A DNA stretch of 5,854 nt from Bacteroidales bacterium (GTDB lineage: Bacteria > Bacteroidota > Bacteroidia > Bacteroidales > P3). The stretch lies in assembly GCA_900769785.1 (NCBI GenBank), contig CAAGHV010000148.1, forward strand, positions 1 to 5,854, in the 5' to 3' direction. Shown here piece after piece: positions 1 to 5,854 of this stretch. The position numbers were made by a program, and so were the translations under genes. The number at the start of each line of letters is the position of its first letter. The stretch's first letter is position 1. The notes under the pieces are model-generated. The model saw only the letters and a program-made list of their open reading frames with translations. It had not been told where the DNA came from and made no database searches.

Positions 1-62
1 CTATCATTATTATGTTGTATTTATTGTTATTACTATGTTTTCTACTTCAATTTATTGATTTG

Positions 63-94
63 CAAAGTTACGTTTTTTTCGTGACCCATGCCAA
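63..94 (-). promoter_or_regulatory. Leftward Bacteroidota-type promoter for a gene off the left edge
   Basis: On the minus strand, TAACTTTG (63-70) matches the Bacteroidota -7 consensus TAnnTTTG exactly. A TTG (92-94, within GTTGG) lies 21 bases upstream of it, a normal distance for the -33 box. Transcription would start near base 56 and run left through the AT-rich leader out of the window. The -33 box lies immediately behind the radA stop codon, so the next gene to the left seems to have its own promoter and not to depend only on radA read-through. This is consensus matching only. Confidence 0.5.
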
Positions 95-98
95 CGTT

Positions 99-1469
99 TT
101 ATGCAAATAATTTTCTAAATGCTTCTTCAATAATACCAAGTTCAACTATCTCGATATTATACTTGCTTTTGTCCAAAGCCTTTGCGTTGTATTTGGATAC
201 GAATATACGCTCAAATCCCAGTTTGTCGGCTTCGGCTATGCGTTGCTCCACACGGTTGATTGGACGTATTTCGCCCGAGAGACCTATTTCGGCGGCAAAG
301 CAATCGTTGGAATTGATAGGTATATCCACGTTGGACGATAGTATTGCCACCACTACTGCAAGATCCAATGCCGGGTCATCGACACGTATTCCACCGGCAA
401 TATTTAAGAATACATCTTTGGCTCCAAGTTTGAACCCGCAACGCTTTTCGAGTACTGCCAACAGCATCGACATACGTCGGAGGTCAAACCCCGTTGCCGA
501 CCGTTGCGGAGTGCCATACACTGCACTGCTCACCAAAGCCTGAATCTCTATAAGCATAGGACGCATTCCCTCCAAGGTGGCCGATATAGCTGTTCCGCTA
601 AGGTTTTCGTCGCGATGCGAAAGGAGTATCTCTGAGGGGTTAGACACCTCGCGCAGTCCGCTGCTCTGCATTTCAAATATACCCAACTCGGCTGTGGAAC
701 CGAAACGGTTTTTTATCGAACGCAGTATTCGATAGCCATAATTGCGATCGCCCTCAAACTGGAGGACACAATCAACAATATGCTCCAATACTTTGGGACC
801 GGCTATGGCACCGTCCTTGGTTATATGCCCTATAAGTATAACGGGAGTGCCTGTGGCTTTAGCAAAACGTTGAAACTCGGCTGTACATTCTTTTATCTGC
901 GAAACACTGCCCGCCGATGATTCTATAACGCTTGTAGTAAGGGTTTGGATAGAATCCACCACCAACACATCGGGCTGAATACTTTCGATATGTGAAAATA
1001 TCTGTTGTGTAGATGTTTCGGTAACCACGTAACAGTTCGACGGCTTAGTGGTAATGCGTTCGGCACGCATACGTATCTGCTGTTCGCTCTCCTCGCCACT
1101 TACATATAGTATTTTCTTACTCGGCATAGTCAAGGCTATCTGTAGCAGAAGTGTAGATTTACCTATCCCCGGTTCACCACCTATAAGTAGCAACGAGCCT
1201 TTCACCAATCCACCTCCAAGTACACGGTCAAACTCGTGATTCATAGTCGAGAGACGTTCCTCTTCGCTATAAGTAACCTCGTGTATAAGTTTTGGGATAC
1301 TTGTTGTGCTGTTTGTGGCTGTCTTTTCCCATTTGTTGTTGCTGTCGTCACGTTTAACCACCTCCTCTACAAATGAGTTCCAGCTACCGCAATGCGGACA
1401 CTTGCCCAACCACGACGACGATTGTGCGCCACAGTTCTGACAATAATAAAACACTTTATTCTTGGCCAT
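99..1469 (-). CDS. radA: DNA repair protein RadA (Sms), RecA-like ATPase
   Basis: RadA is a cytoplasmic ATPase and ring-shaped helicase that helps process recombination intermediates by promoting branch migration alongside RecA. The 456-residue product has the full family layout and nearly the length of E. coli RadA. An N-terminal C4 zinc finger uses Cys10, Cys13, Cys24 and Cys27. The RecA-like core has Walker A GEPGIGKST (98-106) and Walker B VLVVDS (168-173). The RadA-specific KNRFG motif is at 253-257. A Lon-protease-like domain (about 280-456) contains GGIRVDDPALDLA and lacks the Ser/Lys protease dyad, as is normal for RadA. The ATG is followed directly by the conserved zinc-finger region, which fixes the start. 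The gene begins 11 bases after the stop of the secreted hydrolase gene, and no TAnnTTTG box was found in that gap or the 3' end of the upstream gene, so read-through from that gene's promoter is likely. It appears intact. Confidence 0.97.
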   Translation of the reverse strand: MAKNKVFYYCQNCGAQSSSWLGKCPHCGSWNSFVEEVVKRDDSNNKWEKTATNSTTSIPKLIHEVTYSEEERLSTMNHEFDRVLGGGLVKGSLLLIGGEPGIGKSTLLLQIALTMPSKKILYVSGEESEQQIRMRAERITTKPSNCYVVTETSTQQIFSHIESIQPDVLVVDSIQTLTTSVIESSAGSVSQIKECTAEFQRFAKATGTPVILIGHITKDGAIAGPKVLEHIVDCVLQFEGDRNYGYRILRSIKNRFGSTAELGIFEMQSSGLREVSNPSEILLSHRDENLSGTAISATLEGMRPMLIEIQALVSSAVYGTPQRSATGFDLRRMSMLLAVLEKRCGFKLGAKDVFLNIAGGIRVDDPALDLAVVVAILSSNVDIPINSNDCFAAEIGLSGEIRPINRVEQRIAEADKLGFERIFVSKYNAKALDKSKYNIEIVELGIIEEAFRKLFA

Positions 1470-1480
1470 TAGATAATAGT

Positions 1481-2755
1481 TTATTCAATAACTAGTTTCC
1501 GATATACCTGTTCTCCTGTGCTAGTAATTATACGCATAATATACAATCCCTTATCCATTGTCTGTACATCCAATTGTACCGAATAGTCATCTACTTTTCT
1601 TGCATCAATTGCCCTTCCTGCCACATCATATATAACTATGGCTTCGATACGTTCATTTACATTTTTCACCATTACGGATGTTGTTGCCGGATTAGGATAA
1701 ACTATACAATCGCCAACAATCATATCAGTTATGGACACTGTAGAATCAGAGCCTTCAACTTCCACCGTTGTCTGCATTGCAACAGTCATACAATGACGTT
1801 TGGCAGTCAATATTATATTATATGTTCCCGGCTCGGTGTATGTATGTGTAGGATTTTCTTCTTCCGAAGTTGTGCCATCGCCAAAATCCCATTCATACGA
1901 TGTTGCATTGAGTGAACGATTCTGCATTGTAAAAGTATTAGAATCCTGAGCAAAAGTAAAATCAGGCACCGGCATAGGACGCAACCAACGGTCCAACGAA
2001 TCGTATGCTACAGCCTTTACAGCCTGTAATATATTTATAGCTACCTCTTCCGATAGGCTACCATAGTGAGTAATCTGTGTAGGATCGGCTCTATGAATCA
2101 AAGTAAATATTGTAGCTGCAGCAGCGTATGTACCTTCTTGTGAAGGGTGACTACCATCGGTCTGATACAATCGAATAGACGAATAGTTAGTACGGATATA
2201 ACGCCATACACGTCCCACAGGTGCTACAGCAGCATCGTTTTGCTCTTTCATAATCATATATCTGGCATATAATAGACTATCCATACCCTCGTATGTTCCT
2301 ATTGGAGGAAAAGCATCGGCATTGTATTGGTCTCCATTTTCGTATCCCCAAGTCATAAAGAATAGGGGTACTGCACACGGATTATAAGCATAAATATTAT
2401 CCACAAGCTGTTGTGCGTATGGAAAACATTCCTGCTCCACTTGCCGGATTGGAAATGCAGGATTTTGACTTTGTTCTTGTAGTACAACACAATCCCAACC
2501 ACCTTGACGTATAAGCGTCATTGCCCTTCCACTACAGTGATTTTGAAATGTAGCGCCACCGGGAGCAACCACAAAATCGCTTGAATATCCGATTGGCAAA
2601 TCACTATTGATACACATATGCATTACCAATTGTGGCAAATTATTGGTAGATGTATAACTATTACCTACATACAATACATACATAGAATTATCTTGCGAAT
2701 ACCCATTACTAATAGTATTGAAGAATACAAATAGTGATACAATTATTTTTTTCAT
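1481..2755 (-). CDS. Secreted SGNH/DUF4886-like hydrolase with PKD domain and T9SS sorting domain
   Basis: This 424-residue exported protein is probably an SGNH-fold esterase or lipase-type hydrolase; the substrate cannot be told. A signal peptide (about 1-20, MKK plus a hydrophobic stretch ending GYSQ) precedes the hydrolase domain (about 25-255). Block I is VLYVGNSYT, with candidate nucleophile Ser33. Block V is DGSHPSQEGTY, with candidate Asp200 and His203. VVLQEQS (about 90-96) stands where classical GDSL enzymes have the GxND block, as in DUF4886-type proteins. A PKD-like beta-sandwich follows (about 262-335) with the signature WDFGDGTT and HTYTEPGTYNIILTA. The C-terminal domain (about 341-424) has VYPNPATTS, GLYIMRI and the ending KLVIE, a T9SS type A sorting signal. 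The protein is therefore expected to cross the outer membrane and be cell-surface bound or released. The start lies a few bases after GAGAA, and an out-of-frame ATG lies seven bases upstream. It is divergent from the M1 peptidase gene and probably leads a transcript including radA. Confidence 0.9.
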   Translation of the reverse strand: MKKIIVSLFVFFNTISNGYSQDNSMYVLYVGNSYTSTNNLPQLVMHMCINSDLPIGYSSDFVVAPGGATFQNHCSGRAMTLIRQGGWDCVVLQEQSQNPAFPIRQVEQECFPYAQQLVDNIYAYNPCAVPLFFMTWGYENGDQYNADAFPPIGTYEGMDSLLYARYMIMKEQNDAAVAPVGRVWRYIRTNYSSIRLYQTDGSHPSQEGTYAAAATIFTLIHRADPTQITHYGSLSEEVAINILQAVKAVAYDSLDRWLRPMPVPDFTFAQDSNTFTMQNRSLNATSYEWDFGDGTTSEEENPTHTYTEPGTYNIILTAKRHCMTVAMQTTVEVEGSDSTVSITDMIVGDCIVYPNPATTSVMVKNVNERIEAIVIYDVAGRAIDARKVDDYSVQLDVQTMDKGLYIMRIITSTGEQVYRKLVIE

Positions 2756-2870
2756 TTCTCATTGGTATTAAATTAATAATAAATTTTCAACAGAAACATC
2801 TCTCAATAAGTGTGATTAGCAAAATTTTACAACTATTATTCAACTATAAAGAAACATTTCTTTTCAGCCG

Positions 2871-2902
2871 CAAAGATACAACAAATATTTGAAAGAGACA
2901 AT
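2871..2902 (-). promoter_or_regulatory. Promoter of the secreted hydrolase gene (and probably radA)
   Basis: On the minus strand, TATCTTTG (2871-2878) is an exact TAnnTTTG -7 box followed by C. ATTG (2899-2902) gives the -33 TTG core 20 bases upstream. Transcription would start near 2864, leaving an untranslated leader of about 110 bases before the ATG at 2755. That leader is long for so simple a context and could carry regulation, but no riboswitch or strong structure was recognised in it. Confidence 0.65.
2882..2891. promoter_or_regulatory. 10-bp palindrome CAAATATTTG between the divergent promoters
   Basis: CAAATATTTG is a perfect inverted repeat inside the spacer between the -33 and -7 boxes of the leftward promoter, and about 51 bases upstream of the rightward -7 box. 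The position would suit an operator that affects the leftward promoter. In AT-rich DNA such a palindrome can arise by chance, so the call is tentative. Confidence 0.25.
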
Positions 2903-2942
2903 AATAATACCACATTATAGTACCTATATCGAAAAATATTCG

Positions 2943-2950
2943 TATATTTG
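2943..2950 (+). promoter_or_regulatory. -7 promoter box of the M1 peptidase gene
   Basis: TATATTTG, followed by CACC, is an exact match to the Bacteroidota -7 consensus TAnnTTTG. The expected start of transcription is near 2957, about 25 bases before the ATG at 2982. No TTG was found at the usual -33 distance, so the promoter is either weak or activator-dependent. Its position also argues against a TTG start at 2889, because transcripts from here would lack that codon. Confidence 0.6.
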
Positions 2951-2981
2951 CACCATCAACCAAATATTAAATACATACTTT

Positions 2982-5300
2982 ATGATACGTAAAACATTAT
3001 TATTCTGCATAGTACTTAGCTTCTTTTTGAGATCAAATACTTATTCTCAAGATACCGTTGACGCTATAAAATATAGTATCAATCTTGACTTAGGCAACCG
3101 CAATCCTAATACTTTTTCGGGTTATACCGATATATATATGCGTACAACCAAAGCGGGAATGAATGGTTTCAGCCTAGATCTTCAAGTAGCTAACGTTGAC
3201 TCTGTGTTTATCTTTAATACTAAGGTGGAAACTTTTGAGTACAACCATAGGTACCTTTCGCTAGACATTCCGTCCAATATTTCTATGGGCGATACCTTTT
3301 GCGTAAGGGTTTATTACAACGGAACCGAATCAACAGAAAGCTATGGCTTTGGAGGAATACACTTCGATAACCATATTATATACAACCTTGGTACTGCCAT
3401 CAAAGCAGTTCCACACAACTATGGAAGAGCATGGTACCCATGTTTCGACAACTTTACCGACAAGGCTGCATACGACTTTTATATTACAGTTCGTCCGGGA
3501 TGGACAGCATACTGCAACGGAACACTGCAAAGCACTACCAACAATGCCGACAGTAGCACCACATTCCATTGGAAAGAATGTAAGCCTATGCCTACGTACC
3601 TTGTATCGGTAGCAGCCGGCGACTTCACCATTCTTAGCTACAACCTTCAAGGTGCAGAACACCCCTACCCTACCACTCTTGCATTCTTCGACCAAGATAC
3701 CAACACAGTAAAACAAGCATTTGCATTATTGGGGCAGGCTTTTCCGATGTACGAAGAATGTTTCGGACCGTACGATTGGAGACGCATAGGCTATGTGGCA
3801 ACACCACTCGGCTCAATGGAACATTGCAGCAACATTGCACTTACACAACAGTGCTTTAGCGACATGAGCGAAAGCTACCAAAGTGTTATAATTCACGAAT
3901 TGGCACACTCTTGGTTTGGCAATACTATTACTTGTGCTTCGGAACACGATATGTGGTTCAACGAAGGCGGAGCATCGTTTTGTGAAGAAGTAGGTTTCGA
4001 GGCTGCATTGGGAAAAGAATACAGCGATACATATTACAAAAACTTATTGTCGTACATACTACGCACTCTACACTATACCGATGGCGGTTACCTACCAATA
4101 TACGGCCTACCGTCGGACAAGACCTATTCTACCACCGTTTACGACAAAGGTGCGCTGGTGTACCACTCATTACGAGGATACATGGGTAAGGAACTTTTCT
4201 ACAGTGCCATACGCCAACTTATGCAACGAAACAAATTTACCTCCATGGATAGCTATGCCATACGCGACTCACTATCGGCCTACAGCGGAATCGACCTGAC
4301 GGACTTTTTCGACTTCCATGTATTCGGACCAGGATTCTTAAGTTATTCCATAGATTCATTGACAACCAACGGTAATAGTACCACAGCCTTTGTTCGCCAA
4401 CGCCTTGTGGGAACTACTACATACGCCAACGGCAACCGTGTACCCATTACCTTCTTCTCATCATCAATGGACACAACCACACGCATAGCAACTTTCGATG
4501 GAGAAAGCGGAAGTACGACTTTCGAGCTGCCATTCGCTCCAACATTCGCCATAGTAGATTATTACAACGAAATATCCGACGCAGTATGTAGCGAAGCTGT
4601 AGAGATTAAAAGCACCCAACGCCATAACATGACATACGTGTATGCCGGACTGCAAGCCACCTCATACAATAGCAAAGCATGGGTAAATATAGACCACCAT
4701 TGGGTAGCAGCTGATACAGCCTTTGCACATCACCCGGCCATAAAACGCATGTCGCCAAACCGCTACTGGAAAGTAACAGGCAACCTTCCACAAGACAATA
4801 CCATCAAAGGAAGATTTTGGTATGCTGTACATTCAACCAACGAATACCAATACTTGGACAAGGGTTTATTAGATCGGCCCAACTCCGTTGACTCGCTTAT
4901 ACTCCTTTACCGCCCAAACTCAAACTCGGAATGGACTCCGATATCGGCAACAAGGGAAGGTAACAAACAAGGCTATATGATAACCGGAAACATACAACAA
5001 GGCGAGTATGCACTGGCAATAGGCTATAATGATTTGATGGGAATAGATAACCCAAACGCACAAAACACCAAACCGGCAATATTTCCCAACCCCGTTAAAG
5101 ACCACTTCACAATATCATTGCCAAACAATATTAATTCGGCAACCATAATAGCAACCAACATCAACGGTCGGGAAGTATATCGCAAAACAAATGTAACTAG
5201 TGGAGAAACATTGAGTTGCAAACTAAATTCGGGAATATATTTCTTCTACCTCGAAGCCGGAAACGAACATATATTTATTGATAAAATAGTGGTAAAATAG
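2982..5300 (+). CDS. Secreted M1-family (gluzincin) zinc metallopeptidase with T9SS sorting domain
   Basis: The predicted product is a 772-residue exported zinc peptidase, probably an aminopeptidase. The ATG at 2982 is chosen because a clear signal peptide starts there (MIRKTLLF, hydrophobic to about 16, then SNTYSQ). The in-frame TTG 93 bases upstream would bury this signal behind 31 unrelated residues and precede the promoter box. The M1 N-terminal beta domain spans about 28-215. The catalytic domain has exopeptidase motif GSMEH (277-281; the family consensus is GxMEN), zinc site HELAH (305-309), and third ligand Glu328 in NEGG, exactly 18 residues after the second His. VYDKGALV contains the expected catalytic Tyr387. 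The peptidase core ends near 450. A beta-rich region of about 230 residues without recognised family follows, not resembling the usual helical C-terminal domain. The T9SS sorting domain (about 698-772) has IFPNPVKDHF and SGIYFFYL. The likely role is surface or extracellular peptide degradation. Confidence 0.93.
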   Translation: MIRKTLLFCIVLSFFLRSNTYSQDTVDAIKYSINLDLGNRNPNTFSGYTDIYMRTTKAGMNGFSLDLQVANVDSVFIFNTKVETFEYNHRYLSLDIPSNISMGDTFCVRVYYNGTESTESYGFGGIHFDNHIIYNLGTAIKAVPHNYGRAWYPCFDNFTDKAAYDFYITVRPGWTAYCNGTLQSTTNNADSSTTFHWKECKPMPTYLVSVAAGDFTILSYNLQGAEHPYPTTLAFFDQDTNTVKQAFALLGQAFPMYEECFGPYDWRRIGYVATPLGSMEHCSNIALTQQCFSDMSESYQSVIIHELAHSWFGNTITCASEHDMWFNEGGASFCEEVGFEAALGKEYSDTYYKNLLSYILRTLHYTDGGYLPIYGLPSDKTYSTTVYDKGALVYHSLRGYMGKELFYSAIRQLMQRNKFTSMDSYAIRDSLSAYSGIDLTDFFDFHVFGPGFLSYSIDSLTTNGNSTTAFVRQRLVGTTTYANGNRVPITFFSSSMDTTTRIATFDGESGSTTFELPFAPTFAIVDYYNEISDAVCSEAVEIKSTQRHNMTYVYAGLQATSYNSKAWVNIDHHWVAADTAFAHHPAIKRMSPNRYWKVTGNLPQDNTIKGRFWYAVHSTNEYQYLDKGLLDRPNSVDSLILLYRPNSNSEWTPISATREGNKQGYMITGNIQQGEYALAIGYNDLMGIDNPNAQNTKPAIFPNPVKDHFTISLPNNINSATIIATNINGREVYRKTNVTSGETLSCKLNSGIYFFYLEAGNEHIFIDKIVVK

Positions 5301-5335
5301 ATATACCCATTGATTGAATTAATTCTTTCTTTATT

Positions 5336-5354
5336 GTAATATACGTTATATTAC
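5336..5354 (+). terminator. AU-rich hairpin downstream of the M1 peptidase gene
   Basis: GTAATATA (5336-5343) and TATATTAC (5347-5354) form a perfect 8-bp stem with a 3-base CGT loop, 36 bases after the peptidase stop. It may end the transcript or stabilise its 3' end. The stem is almost all A-U and no solid run of U follows (TTGTAGTTGTT), so it is a poor classical intrinsic terminator. It could equally be a dyad operator for the small ORF downstream. Confidence 0.35.
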
Positions 5355-5406
5355 TTGTAGTTGTTAAAATGATAAACATCCATAAACCAATGCTGCATAT
5401 GTAAAA

Positions 5407-5616
5407 ATGCTATGTTTCGATAACAAAGTAATTCCTTTTACTATTCAAGAAGTTATAAGAAATATTCAAAGGTCTATGACAAAGATTGTAACGAAAGAAA
5501 AATATCAGCAACACGTCCTAAATTTAATATTATCGGGAAGTATTTCAAAAAAGGAGGTGATAGAGTTTGACTATAAACACCCGATATATAACCAACAAAG
5601 GTTAAAGTTCCAATAG
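5407..5616 (+). CDS. Small hypothetical protein, possibly the N-terminal part of a broken gene
   Basis: The frame encodes 69 residues starting MLCFDNKVIPFT and ending QQRLKFQ. No family is recognised. It has no signal peptide, membrane segment or metal-binding motif; residues about 10-45 look helical and mildly basic. The codons read like real coding DNA (many Ile, Lys, Glu and Asn codons and few rare ones). The in-frame stop at 5383-5385 limits the start to codons after it; ATG 5407 is the first ATG. No TAnnTTTG promoter box was found upstream. The stop at 5614 may not be the original end: a second frame with protein-like composition begins at this point. It could be an intact small gene, a relic, or a chance ORF. 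Confidence 0.45.
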   Translation: MLCFDNKVIPFTIQEVIRNIQRSMTKIVTKEKYQQHVLNLILSGSISKKEVIEFDYKHPIYNQQRLKFQ

Positions 5617-5795
5617 ACTATTGTATTCAAATTATAATACCCTACATTTCTTCAGGTTACATCGTTCAACCAGATGATATTATTTCTGGGGTTGATTTAG
5701 CTGAATTGACGTTTTTTTGTTTTCAACAGGCTGTAATCCTTGCAATTTCGAGTCGACTCGAACGCTCCGCCGAGTCGACTCGAATGCGTCGCTAA
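5592..5795 (+). pseudogene. Out-of-frame continuation of the small ORF, running into the repeat array
   Basis: In the frame one base back from the 5407 ORF, the sequence is open from 5592 to the TAA at 5793-5795 and has no start codon near its beginning. Up to about 5748 it reads as plausible protein, including VPIDYCIQIIIPYISSGY, VQPDDIISGVDLAEL and FFCFQQAVILAI. Joining the frames at AAG/GTT (about 5605-5609) would give RLK-VPIDY, consistent with loss of one A from the A-run at 5604-5606, a -1 ribosomal shift, or a base-call error. Beyond 5748 the translation is just the palindromic repeats, whose 22-base period is not a multiple of three, so the natural C terminus is probably missing. No family is recognised. 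The link between the two frames is inferred from composition only. Confidence 0.35.
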
Positions 5796-5854
5796 GTCGA
5801 CTCGAATGCGTCGCCGAGTCGACTAGTTGAGGGTATAGGAGTCGACTCCGCGAC
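5749..5854. repeat. Tandem array of GTCGAC-centred palindromes with about 22-bp period, open at the right edge
   Basis: Five copies of a 12-bp dyad with consensus CGAGTCGACTCG occur, with GTCGAC cores at 5752, 5774, 5796, 5818 and 5841: steps of 22, 22, 22 and 23 bp. Copies 1 and 2 are identical and perfect. Copy 3 (TAAGTCGACTCG) and copy 4 (CGAGTCGACTAG) have one decayed arm. Copy 5 (GGAGTCGACTCC) has both outer bases swapped and stays perfectly palindromic. Linkers are 10 bp; the second and third are identical (AATGCGTCGC), and the first differs at three positions. In copy 1 the symmetry extends to 16 bp (5747-5762). A hand count gives about 60% G+C, well above the surrounding AT-rich DNA. 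No other GTCGAC core was noticed in the window. The array continues past the right edge, so copy number and partner genes are unknown. The function is unknown. Confidence 0.85.

Noticed and set aside
67..85. Intrinsic terminator for radA at the GTTACG / CGTGAC pair flanking seven T
   Set aside because: On the transcribed minus strand the stem has a C-A mismatch, the loop is the A-run itself, and no U-run follows. The region also holds a better supported leftward promoter.
88..543. 151-residue plus-strand ORF opposite radA
   Set aside because: It lies antisense to the conserved C-terminal domain of radA, is Ser/Ile-rich with no recognisable domain, and is explained as a shadow of the real frame.
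1574..1915. 113-residue plus-strand ORF opposite the secreted hydrolase gene
   Set aside because: Its Cys/His/Ile-rich composition is the complement of the PKD and sorting-domain codons; no start signal or domain supports it.
2792..2857. Direct repeat AGAAACAT in the leader of the secreted hydrolase gene
   Set aside because: Two 8-bp copies 58 bases apart in AT-rich DNA are readily explained by chance.
2889..2981. TTG start extending the M1 peptidase by 31 residues
   Set aside because: It would hide the signal peptide that begins at ATG 2982 and would place the TATATTTG promoter box inside the gene.
3330..3716. 128-residue minus-strand ORF opposite the M1 peptidase gene
   Set aside because: It is antisense to conserved M1 sequence, Val/Cys-rich and without a promoter or domain.
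5667..5718. Hairpin (CAACCAGA with TCTGGGGTTG) followed by a seven-T run as a terminator
   Set aside because: The stem has a two-G bulge, the T-run lies 17 bases further on, and the stretch reads better as remnant coding sequence.
5749..5854. CRISPR array
   Set aside because: The spacing is a near-constant 22 bp and the linkers are 10 bp and partly identical; there are no unique spacers of about 30 bp and no cas genes.

Overview
The window looks like a chromosomal segment of a member of the Bacteroidota, most likely Bacteroidales-like. Three observations support this: two predicted secreted proteins end in C-terminal domains of the type IX secretion (T9SS) sorting type; the intergenic regions carry TAnnTTTG boxes, the -7 element typical of this phylum; and the intergenic DNA is AT-rich, with A/T-rich leaders in place of Shine-Dalgarno sites. 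The genus cannot be told from the sequence alone.

Layout. Bases 1-98 are the AT-rich leader of a gene lying off the left edge, with a leftward promoter just behind the radA stop. Bases 99-1469 (minus) encode RadA, the DNA-repair ATPase. Eleven bases upstream of it, bases 1481-2755 (minus) encode a secreted SGNH/DUF4886-like hydrolase with a PKD domain and a T9SS sorting domain. The two are probably co-transcribed. A 226-bp divergent intergenic region (2756-2981) holds one promoter in each direction and a 10-bp palindrome between them. Bases 2982-5300 (plus) encode a secreted M1-family (gluzincin) metallopeptidase, also with a T9SS sorting domain. The two exported enzymes therefore face away from each other across a shared control region.

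The right end (5301-5854) is different in character. An AU-rich hairpin follows the peptidase gene. Next comes a small unrecognised ORF (5407-5616), whose protein-like reading appears to continue in another frame to about 5748, as though the gene had been broken by a one-base shift. That second frame runs straight into a GC-rich array of five 12-bp palindromes centred on GTCGAC, spaced 22, 22, 22 and 23 bp apart, which continues to the window edge. This array is the least explained feature of the window.

The three main genes are ordinary members of known families. No CRISPR array, tRNA, rRNA, transposase or recognisable defence system was seen.
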